Made by a program: the position numbers and the translations under genes. A stretch of 64,000 nt of DNA from Bacteroidales bacterium (lineage in GTDB: Bacteria > Planctomycetota > Planctomycetia > Gemmatales > Gemmataceae), in NCBI GenBank assembly GCA_026931725.1, contig JAIXLE010000059.1, positions 1-64,000 of the forward strand. The letters are read 5' to 3'. The notes below the pieces were generated by a model that saw only the letters and a list, made by a program, of their open reading frames with translations, was not told the origin of the DNA and searched no databases. Below are positions 53,212-63,000 of this stretch, in pieces. Numbering within the stretch: the stretch's first letter is position 1; every line of letters starts with the position of its first letter.

Positions 53212-53970
53212 TCATCCGATTTTGCTGGCGGCCACCTCGACTTCCGCGGCGGCTTCTTCGGTGATCTTCAAGAATAAATCTTCCAGCGTACCATCTTGGG
53301 CGGCTTGACGGCGCAAATCGTCCATGGTCCCGCAGGCCAGGAGTCGGCCATGGTCGATGATGCCGATGCGATCCGCGAGTTCCTGGGCGATGTCGAGCGT
53401 GTGCGTGGAGAGAAACACGGTCACGCCGCTGTCGGCTTGCTTGCGGAGCAGGGTCTTCAACTCCCGGATGCTCTTGGGGTCGAGCCCGACTGTCGGTTCA
53501 TCGGCGATGAGGAGACGCGGTTCGTGCACCAGGGCGGCGGCAAAAACGGTGCGTTGTCGCATCCCGTGCGAGTAACGCTCGGTCAAATCGTCAACGAATG
53601 GTTCCAGGTGAAATCGTGCGATGACTTCCGCGATCCGGTCACGGGCCTGTTCGCGGTGGAGGCCATACAGATCGGCGGTGAACTGTAAAAATTCCCGGCC
53701 AGTCAGTTTCTCGTACAGGAACGGCAAATCCGGGACGTAGCTAATGAGTTGCCGGGCCGCGTCGCCCTGCGTGGTCATGTCGAAGCCGCCCACGGTCACA
53801 CGGCCCGTGGTCGGGAACAGCAGCCCGCAGAGCATTTTGATGGTGGTCGTCTTCCCGGCCCCGTTCGGCCCCAGGAAGGCGAACAACTCCCCATCGGGTA
53901 TCGTCAGATTCAGATGCTGCACGGCGATCTTGGAACCGTACTTCTTCGAGACATCGACCAGTTCAATCAT
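53212..53970 (-). CDS. ABC transporter ATP-binding protein
   Basis: The 252-residue ATPase has Walker A ([16 protein letters not shown]), Q-loop region ([20 protein letters not shown]), a signature [15 protein letters not shown], Walker B with D-loop ([13 protein letters not shown]) and the H-loop ([14 protein letters not shown]). The signature is SHGM instead of SGGQ, as in many ABC-2-type drug or gliding/export ATPases. No permease gene is next to it, so its membrane partner must lie elsewhere. It is on the minus strand, about 75 bases before nuoI and downstream of the unknown gene at 54012-54944. Confidence 0.92.
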   Translation of the reverse strand: MIELVDVSKKYGSKIAVQHLNLTIPDGELFAFLGPNGAGKTTTIKMLCGLLFPTTGRVTVGGFDMTTQGDAARQLISYVPDLPFLYEKLTGREFLQFTADLYGLHREQARDRIAEVIARFHLEPFVDDLTERYSHGMRQRTVFAAALVHEPRLLIADEPTVGLDPKSIRELKTLLRKQADSGVTVFLSTHTLDIAQELADRIGIIDHGRLLACGTMDDLRRQAAQDGTLEDLFLKITEEAAAEVEVAASKIG

Positions 53971-54011
53971 GATGATGGCTTCCCAGAATGCCAGAAGTCC
54001 GGGCCAAAATG

Positions 54012-54944
54012 TCAGTCTTCCCGCTCGAAGCGGAGGGTGGTATCGAGCCAGGAAGCCTGTTGCCGCAGGACACGCCCACCATCAACGGAAACCCAGGTCG
54101 TCGCTTCGGCCTCGTTTGGGCCGGTGCGATAGTCGATGACGTAACAATGGGTCGTCGCCCCATTCCGACGCACAAGCCATTCCGGCTGCGTGCGAACCGT
54201 CGCCACCACTTCGGACGATGTGGCCGTGCCCAGCCCAGAAATTGCGCCGAGCGGTGATTTCTCCTTTGCCAACTGGCTCAGGCCCGCGGTCACGGCTTGG
54301 GCCAGTGGATCGACTTTTCGGATCACCCAGCGCCGACCGGGTTGGATGTCACGCAGTCGGCTCACGGGCATCATCGGATTCAGCACCTGACCCGCGGAGA
54401 CGGCTACGGGATCGAGGGATTTTTTGATCGCGGACCCGCCAGAGGGATCAATCCGAAATTGGCTTTCCAGCACCCCATCGCGGACCACGCCGGTCGCTTC
54501 CGCGGCCACGGAGCCGAGTGGGAGGCGAAACTGCCCGTTGCCGAGAAAGAATTGGAGGGTGCCTTTGAGTTTCTGTTCCCGTAGGTCGCCATCACGGGTG
54601 ACGCGGATATTGGTTTCTGCTTCGGGGACGTACATCATCACTTGATCGACACCCGCCAGACTGATCGGAAAGCTCAAACGCAGTTCCCGATAGACATTGT
54701 CGAACCAGAAGGTATCGTCGGTTTCGACGTAGCGCAGTTCCGTGGTCAGGCTGCCGAGCTTCTCGCCGTTGCGGGTGATGATCCAGCGTACCGGCACGCG
54801 GGAGGTGGCCTCGTCGACGAGATCGAGTTTCAGCGGCGGCGGCCCTTCGGACATGTACCGTGGCCAAATATCCCGATGCACGATGAAGCCTGTGGTGCTG
54901 AACCAAAAGAGGATGATGGCCCAGGTCGTGAATCGGGTCGGCAT
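54012..54944 (-). CDS. Membrane-anchored protein of unknown function
   Basis: The 310-residue protein has one N-terminal membrane helix (FTTWAIILFWFSTTGFIVH) and a large soluble part rich in beta strands: VPVRWIITRNGEKLGSLTTE, LRLSFPISLAGVDQVMMYVP, RRWVIRKVDPLAQAVTAGLS and ATTHCYVIDYRTGPNEAEAT. No catalytic motif or domain is recognised. It is likely anchored facing outside. It lies 41 bases before the ABC ATPase on the same strand, which may suggest joint transcription, but a link in function is not shown. Confidence 0.75.
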   Translation of the reverse strand: MPTRFTTWAIILFWFSTTGFIVHRDIWPRYMSEGPPPLKLDLVDEATSRVPVRWIITRNGEKLGSLTTELRYVETDDTFWFDNVYRELRLSFPISLAGVDQVMMYVPEAETNIRVTRDGDLREQKLKGTLQFFLGNGQFRLPLGSVAAEATGVVRDGVLESQFRIDPSGGSAIKKSLDPVAVSAGQVLNPMMPVSRLRDIQPGRRWVIRKVDPLAQAVTAGLSQLAKEKSPLGAISGLGTATSSEVVATVRTQPEWLVRRNGATTHCYVIDYRTGPNEAEATTWVSVDGGRVLRQQASWLDTTLRFERED

Positions 54945-55043
54945 GGATCACCCCGGCAGCCCGCATCGTTCGGAAATGACGCACCCGGCGGGGGCAGGCA
55001 ACGCTGTTATGGTAGCTGCCCCGTATGCGGAATACAACCAGGG

Positions 55044-56339
55044 CTATTGGGGTTCTGGCGGCGTGCCGACTGTCGCGGGGGTGGGTGCCTTCGCGGGCGG
55101 CGAGAGTCGGTGAGTGTGCGCGTACTTTTCCCAGATGTCGTCGAGTCGGTCCTGCGCTTCCGCGATGGGGAGTACCCGATACCGGCCCGCGGTTTCCGTG
55201 ACGATGCCCGCCAGCGACAGTTTGCGTAACGCATCCGCAATCTCAAAATCGACCGACAGATTCAACCGCCGTTCCAGATCGAGTTCGATATAGTCATCGA
55301 GTTCCGCCGCCGTCCAGCCGTGATCCCCAGCGTAGCGCCAGAGATAAAAGTAGGCGAGCAACACCTCCCGAATTTCCTGTTCCTCGGCCTCGTCGAGTAG
55401 CCGATACAGCACCCCGGCGTTGTTATCGAGGTTCTGGTAATACAGGCTCTGCGTCAACTGCAGCTGATAGGTCTGTTTCGTGACCTGGAAGTAGGAATAG
55501 GTCTTGTAGCCGTAACCGATGAGTAACGCCAGTGGGGTGTACAACGCAATCACCGTGGCCAGCCCGATCGCGCCGGTGAAAATGCCCGTCAGAATCCCAA
55601 TCGAAAACGTCTGCAACTTCCAGATGACATACCCCACCGAACTCAGTGTCGAACCGCCGAGCTTGAGCCGTTCCAGCATCGGCATCTTTAGCCGAGTACC
55701 GGGGAATAACATTTCGACATCCATTTGTGGAATATCTTTGAACAACTTCATGAACACGTTCTGCGTGTCGGCATCCGCACCCAGATACTTGTGCGGTTTC
55801 TGTTTGAGCATCATGGCGATGCGTTGAAACGTCGGCACGCTGACTTGCTCGGTGCGGAACCAGCGATACCACTTGCGGCGAGTCCGTTTCCCGTTGCCTT
55901 TGCCCCGGATGAACAGTTCAAACTGGTCGAAGCAGTCCCAGTTGATCTCCATATCGACCCCCCAGCCACTCGCACCGGCCGCGATGCCGGCGATCGCGTC
56001 GCGGGAGAGTCGGGTGTAGTTCGCACGCTCCAGCAGTTGCACCATGTCGGCGAACAACTCTTGGAGACGGATCACCCGTTCGGCTGCGGATAACGATTGT
56101 AGAGAGCGTGTGTCCGCGTCCGGGTCGAACGGGGCGTAGGCTTCCTTGAGCCGTTTGAGCTGTTCCAGATAGACCGCGTGAATGTGCGAAGCCGCGGCAT
56201 CGGCGAACTGGCGGAATTGCTGTTGCTGTTCCGATGTGAGTTTCTGATCGCACTGCGGCCCGTGTTCCTCGCACAGGAACTGTACGAGGTCCGATACGCG
56301 GATCGGGATAAAATGTTCGCGATCAGCATGTTCACTCAT
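55044..56339 (-). CDS. DUF3754 (TMEM143-like) membrane protein
   Basis: The 431-residue protein has a charged N-terminal part (HFIPIRVSDLVQFLCEEHGP). A DUF3754-like core follows: FDQFELFIRGKGNGKRTRRK, VPTFQRIAMMLKQ, DIPQMDVEMLFPGTRLKMPM. Two membrane segments lie near residues 240-290 (FSIGILTGIFTGAIGLATVI and TPLALLIGYGYKTYSYFQV). The C-terminal helical part has SLYYQNLDNNAGVLYRLLDE and EEQEIREVLLAYFYLWRYAG. Members occur from plants to bacteria; the function is unknown. The C-terminal about 30 residues are Pro-rich. Confidence 0.85.
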   Translation of the reverse strand: MSEHADREHFIPIRVSDLVQFLCEEHGPQCDQKLTSEQQQQFRQFADAAASHIHAVYLEQLKRLKEAYAPFDPDADTRSLQSLSAAERVIRLQELFADMVQLLERANYTRLSRDAIAGIAAGASGWGVDMEINWDCFDQFELFIRGKGNGKRTRRKWYRWFRTEQVSVPTFQRIAMMLKQKPHKYLGADADTQNVFMKLFKDIPQMDVEMLFPGTRLKMPMLERLKLGGSTLSSVGYVIWKLQTFSIGILTGIFTGAIGLATVIALYTPLALLIGYGYKTYSYFQVTKQTYQLQLTQSLYYQNLDNNAGVLYRLLDEAEEQEIREVLLAYFYLWRYAGDHGWTAAELDDYIELDLERRLNLSVDFEIADALRKLSLAGIVTETAGRYRVLPIAEAQDRLDDIWEKYAHTHRLSPPAKAPTPATVGTPPEPQ

Positions 56340-56492
56340 GGGATCGTCCTACTGATAGCTGTGACCAGGAACAAAACATACCGCAAACACGCCGGGATTC
56401 TTCCCATCGGTTCATGGAAGAAAGTCGCCCATCACCCGATTCCGCACGACGGCGACACTTCCCCAAGACGAATCTCAACTATAATACCTGTC

Positions 56493-57365
56493 ATGACCCC
56501 ACTCGACGCTACCTCGGTTCCGACTGCGGAACTCGACACGAAACGCGAACGCCTGCTGACGATTCTGGGTGCGATGCCCGGTGTCGCGGTGGCCTTTTCC
56601 GGCGGTATTGACAGTACCGTGGTGGCCAAGGCTGCCTGTGTGGCCCTGGGAGAACGCGCCATCGCCGTCACGGCGGACAGCCCCAGCGTGGCACGGGCCG
56701 AACTCGATGATGCGCGTCGTCTGGCCGCGATTATCGGCATTCGGCACGAGATTGTCCAAACCGCTGAGTTCGATAACCCGGATTATCTACGGAACGATGG
56801 TTCGCGTTGCTATCATTGTAAGAGTGAGTTGTATTCCACGGTCGAGCGATTGCTTCCGCGACTCGGCGTGCCGATCCTGGTCAGCGGGGCGAACCTGGAC
56901 GATCAGGGCGACTACCGACCCGGTCTGACCGCGGCGGCGGAACATCATGTTCGGCACCCCTTGCAAGAAGCCGGGTTCACGAAGGCGGATGTGCGGGCGT
57001 TGGCGCACGCTTGGGGTTTACCCACCTGGGACAAACCCGCGTCACCGTGTTTGTCGAGTCGATTGGCTCCGGGGGTGGCTGTGACCCCGGAACGCACCCA
57101 ACGGATCGAAGAAGCCGAGAAGCATCTGCGTTCACTGGGGCTGCGGGAGTGCCGAGTTCGGTATCATGAAGGGGATCTCGCCCGAATTGAGGTGCCGCTC
57201 GCGGAGCTGGCCCGGTTCACGGCGGAACCCGTGCGGGAGGAACTGCTGCAACGATTCCTCGCCCTCGGCTTCCAATTTGTGACACTCGATCTGGCCGGGT
57301 TCCGCAGCGGCAGTTTGAACGAATTGGTTCCACTGGAAGTCCGTGTGCGGTATGCTGGGAATTAG
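56493..57365 (+). CDS. larE: ATP-dependent sacrificial sulfur transferase LarE
   Basis: The 290-residue enzyme adds sulfur to the nicotinic-acid precursor of the nickel-pincer cofactor of lactate racemase, giving up the sulfur of its own cysteine. The PP-loop SGGIDSTVVAKAA is near residue 35, RCYHCKSELYSTV follows, and the sacrificial cysteine is in DKPASPCLSSRLA. The end, FVTLDLAGFRSGSLNE, matches the family. No larA, larB or larC is in the window. The ATG at 56493 fits the usual start; the longer frame to 56178 overlaps the opposite gene. Confidence 0.92.
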   Translation: MTPLDATSVPTAELDTKRERLLTILGAMPGVAVAFSGGIDSTVVAKAACVALGERAIAVTADSPSVARAELDDARRLAAIIGIRHEIVQTAEFDNPDYLRNDGSRCYHCKSELYSTVERLLPRLGVPILVSGANLDDQGDYRPGLTAAAEHHVRHPLQEAGFTKADVRALAHAWGLPTWDKPASPCLSSRLAPGVAVTPERTQRIEEAEKHLRSLGLRECRVRYHEGDLARIEVPLAELARFTAEPVREELLQRFLALGFQFVTLDLAGFRSGSLNELVPLEVRVRYAGN

Positions 57366-57400
57366 TTCCGGGTTCTGAGTTACGAGTTCCGTGCGTCATC

Positions 57401-57664
57401 ATGACACCACTCCCTGCTGAAAAAGTGCTAGAAGCGTACTACCTGGAAGCCCGTTGCCGGTTACTGGATCTGGCCGCGATTCTGGATCGGTTCGACCGGG
57501 GTGCCGGCGCGCCTGCCATGACGGAAGACCCGCGTGTGACCCGGATTCGCCAAGGAATTGCCGCTCTGCTGGCCACCCCCACGAGGGAAGATCGGGCCGA
57601 AACCGTGCAGCAAATCTTCTCGCTGGAATATGATCCGTCGTGGAAGCGGCCGGACCCGCGCTGA
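57401..57664 (+). CDS. Small hypothetical protein
   Basis: This 87-residue protein (MTPLPAEKVLEAYYLEARCR) is helical, with a pattern VLEAYYLEARCRLLDLAAIL and a C-terminal SLEYDPSWKRPDP. It lies 35 bases after larE on the same strand, and the ordered, acidic/basic helices suggest it is translated. No family is recognised. Confidence 0.55.
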   Translation: MTPLPAEKVLEAYYLEARCRLLDLAAILDRFDRGAGAPAMTEDPRVTRIRQGIAALLATPTREDRAETVQQIFSLEYDPSWKRPDPR

Positions 57665-57770
57665 AAATCGTCTCGGCCTCAGTCGGTGATGCATCATCGG
57701 CGTGAGATCGGTAAACTGAGGCAAGCGGACCGATGAGGTCGACTCTAACCCGCCCCCGGTCGAGGTCTTC

Positions 57771-59045
57771 ATGCCGATCAAGGTCACTTGTCCAAAGTGT
57801 GGCGGCGTGCTACACGCCCCCGATGATTCCGCAGGCAAACGCGGGCGCTGCCCGACTTGTCAGACGGTGTTGACCATTCCCACTCAGTCCCCCCCGCCCA
57901 GCGGCGAACACATGCCCGCTCATGGCTTGGGGCAACCCAGCCCGGTGGGGGTGGGTGGCGGTGGGAGTGGTGGTTTGGCCCAGACTCCCGGCGGCGGTTT
58001 CCGCCCGGGGTTGGTCGAAACGACCGGCGTGGCTCCCGCCCCAGGGCGGAATCTACCTCCACCCGGTGTCGAAGCGCGGCCCGCTCCGGGAACGTACACA
58101 TTTCAAGAGCCCGAGCCTCGCCCTGGCCCATCGCCGCGTCTGCCTCCTCCGGCCGCCCCGACGATGCCAGCGAAACCACGGGTGCCCGAACCGAATCGGC
58201 AAACCTTGGCCCCACCCACGGCGGATGATGAACCACAAGATCGGCAAGTACGGGGCTGGAAGCGCGTCCGTCGTGGGCTGGGACTAATTCGCTTCGCCAC
58301 GTTGTTCGCCTTCCTGGCTCCGGTGGCCTGTGCGGGTTTGATCGCCTATGAGCAATATGGCTCACCGCTGCCCACACAACCGGGATTACTCCCGATCCCA
58401 TCCGTCGATTTGGCGCAGGAAATCCGAATCGCCGTGGTCGCTGTGCCGGTGTTGTTGTCCGTGTTGTGTACGCTGTTGGGCCGACTCAGCATGGCCCGCG
58501 CACCACGGGCATCTCTGGCACGCGGATTGCTGCAATGCTCAGCTTTGGCCACGATCTTCGCCATCGCCGGATTGGTGATCGCGGGCTTCCCGATGGCCGT
58601 CGAATTTTCGGAGGGAACCACGCCGACCGACTGGATGCCCGCGGAGACGCAAGCCGGGGTTTTCCAACGGTTTGGATTGACTGCGGGACTCGTTCTCAGC
58701 ATCCTGGCCGAGTGCTGGTTCCTGGCCGCCGTTAGCAAGATCGGGGCCGCGTTGCACCATCGCCCCACGGCAAGCCGCAGCGGCGGACTCTTGATCCTCG
58801 GCGGATTGCTACTGCTGGTCGCCTCCATCGCGGCGGTCGGCTACCAGGAATACCTCGGCACGATCGAACAATGGTGGAACCAATATGCCCAAGAACATTG
58901 GGAGAAAGTCGGTGTCCACCAGCCGATCGCACGAGTGGGAGCCGTGGTGGTCATCGGCTTCTTCGTCGCGGTCTTGTATCTCCGCATGGTGGGGGCCGGT
59001 TGCCGGGCAACACGCGACTGGTTCGAACGCAACGCGCCAGCCTGA
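57771..59045 (+). CDS. Zinc-ribbon membrane protein with Pro-rich linker
   Basis: The 424-residue protein starts with an MJ0042-like zinc ribbon (VTCPKCGGVLHAPDDSAGKR, then CPTCQTVL). Residues about 40-155 are Gly/Pro-rich and disordered. Four or five membrane helices follow (GLIRFATLFAFLAPVACAGL; EIRIAVVAVPVLLSVLCTLL; GLTAGLVLSILAECWFLAAV; VGAVVVIGFFVAVLYLRMVG). The layout repeats in the next gene, so the two may be related. The role is unknown. Confidence 0.8.
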   Translation: MPIKVTCPKCGGVLHAPDDSAGKRGRCPTCQTVLTIPTQSPPPSGEHMPAHGLGQPSPVGVGGGGSGGLAQTPGGGFRPGLVETTGVAPAPGRNLPPPGVEARPAPGTYTFQEPEPRPGPSPRLPPPAAPTMPAKPRVPEPNRQTLAPPTADDEPQDRQVRGWKRVRRGLGLIRFATLFAFLAPVACAGLIAYEQYGSPLPTQPGLLPIPSVDLAQEIRIAVVAVPVLLSVLCTLLGRLSMARAPRASLARGLLQCSALATIFAIAGLVIAGFPMAVEFSEGTTPTDWMPAETQAGVFQRFGLTAGLVLSILAECWFLAAVSKIGAALHHRPTASRSGGLLILGGLLLLVASIAAVGYQEYLGTIEQWWNQYAQEHWEKVGVHQPIARVGAVVVIGFFVAVLYLRMVGAGCRATRDWFERNAPA

Positions 59046-59066
59046 TTGCGGTGGTGGGAGTGGCTG

Positions 59067-60074
59067 ATGTTGGAAACGACCCGGAGCGGAACTCGCTTCT
59101 ACTGCCCAGAATGTGGCTTTCTGATCCGGGCTCCGCGTGCGGATGCGGGCTCGTCCATTCCCTGCCTGAACTGCGGAGAACAGATTCGCGTTCCCCGCAC
59201 CGCCCATCCGCTGGAATCCGACGCTGATGATTCCCCGCTGATCCCCCTTCCCGCGGCTCGCTTGGCGGCGGACGGTATCCATCATCTCCTCGTGAGTTTG
59301 TGGCTCTGGCTGACGATGTTCCTGCTGACGCTCGTGGTGCTCGGACTGTGGGCCATTCTCGAAGGGCCAGGAGCCGTTTTCAATCGTCAGACTGGGCACT
59401 GGACACGCGCGATTGCGGTCAGTTATGGCATCCGTTTGGGGTTGCTCGCGGTCGGTGTGGGGATGCGTTGGGTCGGATATGGCCGCTGTCGAGAGGCGGC
59501 CGAGGCCGTGCGTGCGGGGGGCTGGGTGACGACGGTGCGGCTCGGAGCTGTGCTAACCCTGATCGGATACGGCAGTTCCGTCTGCCCGGCCCTTTTGGGG
59601 TACGCTCTGGCCGAGACACCATTGATGTTGCGGGCCGTGACCCAACTGGGGGATTTCATCCTGACCACGGGAATCGTACTGGAAATGGCCGCGTTACTGG
59701 TGTGGTTTCGACTACTCTCCGAGGCCGCCCGTCCGTCCTGTGTCCAGCAGGTGCGACGATACGGGATCACCGCCGTGGCGGCTGTGGCTATCACCATCAT
59801 CGGGATGTGTGGAACCGGGGTGGTGACAACGATTGCACTCGGTCACGCCGGTTCGCAACCGAATGCGATGCAATACTCGGATCCCCATCTGAATTACAAG
59901 GTCGTGCCGACGGCGGGCTGGATCGCGGCTGGTGTGGTTTTCACGCTGGCAACTGGGTTCCTGTTGGTCCTGTTTTACCAGTACCGGGGGATGCTGCGTG
60001 CAACTCGTCATGCCCTGTCTGTCTACCCCCAGGGCACGGACTTGCCCGACGATCTCCCCGGAATACCGGGGTGA
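59067..60074 (+). CDS. Zinc-ribbon membrane protein
   Basis: The 335-residue protein opens LETTRSGTRFYCPECGFLIR, with a second CxxC in PCLNCGEQI, a zinc ribbon as in the preceding gene. Membrane helices follow (SLWLWLTMFLLTLVVLGLWA; IAVSYGIRLGLLAVGVGMRW; VRLGAVLTLIGYGSSVCPAL; AAVAVTIIGMC-like; AGVVFTLATGFLLVLFYQYR). The ATG at 59067 has GGGAG about 7 bases upstream, while an upstream TTG at 59046 would add seven residues. The two adjacent zinc-ribbon proteins are likely paralogues in architecture only. Confidence 0.8.
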   Translation: MLETTRSGTRFYCPECGFLIRAPRADAGSSIPCLNCGEQIRVPRTAHPLESDADDSPLIPLPAARLAADGIHHLLVSLWLWLTMFLLTLVVLGLWAILEGPGAVFNRQTGHWTRAIAVSYGIRLGLLAVGVGMRWVGYGRCREAAEAVRAGGWVTTVRLGAVLTLIGYGSSVCPALLGYALAETPLMLRAVTQLGDFILTTGIVLEMAALLVWFRLLSEAARPSCVQQVRRYGITAVAAVAITIIGMCGTGVVTTIALGHAGSQPNAMQYSDPHLNYKVVPTAGWIAAGVVFTLATGFLLVLFYQYRGMLRATRHALSVYPQGTDLPDDLPGIPG

Positions 60075-60097
60075 AACCGTTGCACTTTGGGGAAGAA

Positions 60098-63000
60098 TCA
60101 ATCCGCTCGATCTGTCGCGGCGAGGAGTTCGTGCAGTGCCTGAAGGGAAACCGGCACCCACGCGGGGCGGTGAGCCAGTTCATACCCCAGTTCGCTGACG
60201 GACTTTTCCAACACCAACAACTCCAACATAGCCCGGCACCCATCCGGGTCGGCCGGGAGCAAGCCTGTATCGCTCATTCCTGCATAGTAAGATTGCACGA
60301 ATGTCGATGTCACCCAGGCGAACCAGAATCGAGCCCACGGGAGCAAACGGTTGCGGTCTTCCTCACGCACATGGCCGGGTAAAATCCCTCGCGTCGATTC
60401 CGCGCCAAAAAGCGGACTGTACGCCGCGGAGTGGAACGAACGAATCATCGTGGCAATATCCCGCAGCGGGGATCGCTTGATTTGCCGTTCCGTGAGCGGG
60501 CGAGCGGGGTTCCCTTCAAAGTCGATGATGACGAAATCGGTGCCCGTGTAGAGCAGTTCGCTCAACTGGTAATCGCCATGAATGCGAATGCGGGCGCTGC
60601 TGACTTCTGGGCGGAGGAATGCGCGGTAGCGGTGGGATAACTCCGACTCTCGCGCCAGAACCTGAGCGGCCAGTTCCCGTACTCCGTCCGGCAATTCGGG
60701 CAGATTCCGGGCCAGTTCGCGGAACACCAGCCCCGTTGTGGTCCGCAGCGACTGGTACACCGAGCGTTGATACAGTTTCGTGAACGGCTCGGGTGCCAGG
60801 GCCGGATGGGTGGCGGAGGCCAGACCCCGGTGCAGTTCCGCCGTGGTGGTGCCCAGCCGAGCCGCTGTCCGCAGCGAGGAGTTCAAATAATCGGCTGCAG
60901 TCCCCGTGGGCACAGCACAGACTCCGGGAGTCCAGTTCCAGGGGGGAGCCATGGGCGGCGATTCGACGGAATGCACCAGCACGGATTCATAAAACCGGCT
61001 CAAAGTATCGAGAGTGTATTGCCAGCCATCCCCTTCGTTGGGGATATAGCCGAACAGCACCGAAAGCGTCGTGGTGGGGCCATTTTCCAAGGGGCGATAT
61101 TCGATGGCCCCCAGCACGGGCGCGAGTTTGTCGAACGCGGTATGATCGGTCAGGAATCGCCCCAGTTCAAGATCCGGGTTGATGCCGGGTTCCAGCTTCT
61201 CGAACGACTTCAGCACCATTTTCCCGCCATAATTGATCGACACGTTCCGGGCGGGCGTTTGTGATACCGTAATCGGGAGCGGCACCTCCGCCGGGCCACG
61301 GGCCGTGTCAAACTGAGGAAAATGCGAGCAGACAATCTCGCCACCATCAAACAAAAAGCCCGTATTCTGAGCGATTCCCTTCAAGGCTCCCGAACAGAAC
61401 TGCGCATCGGAACGGGCATCGTACAACACGCCGACCACATTACCCGCTTGGGTCACGGCCGCGACGATGGCCCCAGGAGGAAGCGTCCCTTTCATCTCGA
61501 CCGTGGCATAGCCGATCGGTTGCACCTGCATATGGGTGGAACCGTTCAGAAATTCCAGATCCAGGAACAGTAACACCGCTGGCGGTGTCGTGGACGGCAG
61601 ACGGGCCGCGAACCGGATGGTGGCATTCCGTAGGGTACGCGTTTTCCAGTGGCCCATGCCGCCGAAACCGGGTGATTCCGCGAGATGGCTGATAATCGCC
61701 GGTTCGAGCCAGTTGAAGCGAGAAGGATGCAGCAGTTCTTCCCACGACTCGCGGACGGCGATCCGCGGCACAGGGGCTTCCCGCGGCTTATCCGCCAGCA
61801 CCGGATGCCGACCGGCCGCGGGCCGAATGGCGAATGCGTAGTACCCGTGCGGTCCCTGCGTCAGCAGATACGGCAATTCCCCGATCGGCGGGAACGGGTT
61901 CCGACCCACCAACTCATGCGGCACCAGACCTTTGAACTCACTCAAGTCGAGTTGTACATATTGAACGAATCGAGACAAGTTCGCCACGATCAGAATGGTT
62001 TCATCTTCGTATCGGCGGATAAATGCCAGGATCTTGGGGTTGTCCGGTCGCAGAAACTCGATGGTGCCTCGGCCAAAGGCCCGGAACTGCTTCCGCAAGG
62101 CGATGATCCGCTTCATCCACCACAAGAGCGAACTGGAGTTCCCCTGCTGGGCATCGACGTTGACCGCCTCGTAGTGGTATTCCGGGTCGATGATGACGGG
62201 CAGATACAGCTTTTGGGGGTTGGCCTTGCTGAATCCCGCGTTCCGGTCGCCGGACCACTGCATCGGCGTGCGGACGCCGTTGCGGTCGCCGAGGTAAAAA
62301 TTGTCGCCCATGCCGATTTCGTCGCCGTAGTAGATGACCGGCGTACCGGGCATACTGAACAAGAGGGCGTTCATGAGTTCGATGCGTCGGCGATCATTGC
62401 GGAGCAGCGGGGCGAGGCGGCGGCGAATGCCGAGGTTGATCCGGGCTTGCGGGTCCGAGGCGTAGGCTCGGTACATGTAGTCCCGTTCCTCGTCCGTCAC
62501 CATTTCCAGCGTCAGTTCATCGTGGTTGCGCAGGAACATGCACCATTGGCAGTTGTCCGGGATCGCGGGTGTCTGTTCGAGGATGTCGATGATGGGGAAG
62601 CGGTCTTCCTGGTGCAGCGCCATGTAAAGCCGCGGCATGACCGGGAAATGGAACGCCATGTGGCATTCGTCGCCGTCTCCGAAGTAGGCGATGGCATCTT
62701 CGGGCCACTGGTTCGCCTCGGCGAGGAACATGCGGTTCTGGTATTTGGAATCCAGATGGGCGCGTAATCGCTTGAGGAAGGCGTGCGTTTCGGGCAGGTT
62801 CTCGCAGTTGGTGCCTTCGCGTTCAAACAGGTACGGGATCGCGTCGAGCCGCAAGCCATCGACTCCCATGTCCAGCCAGAATTCCAGCACCGGCACGAGG
62901 GCATCCCAGACTGCCGGGTTATCGAAGTTCAAATCCGGTTGATGGCTGTAGAAGCGATGCCAGTAATACTGATCGGCAACAGGGTCGTAGGTCCAGTTCG

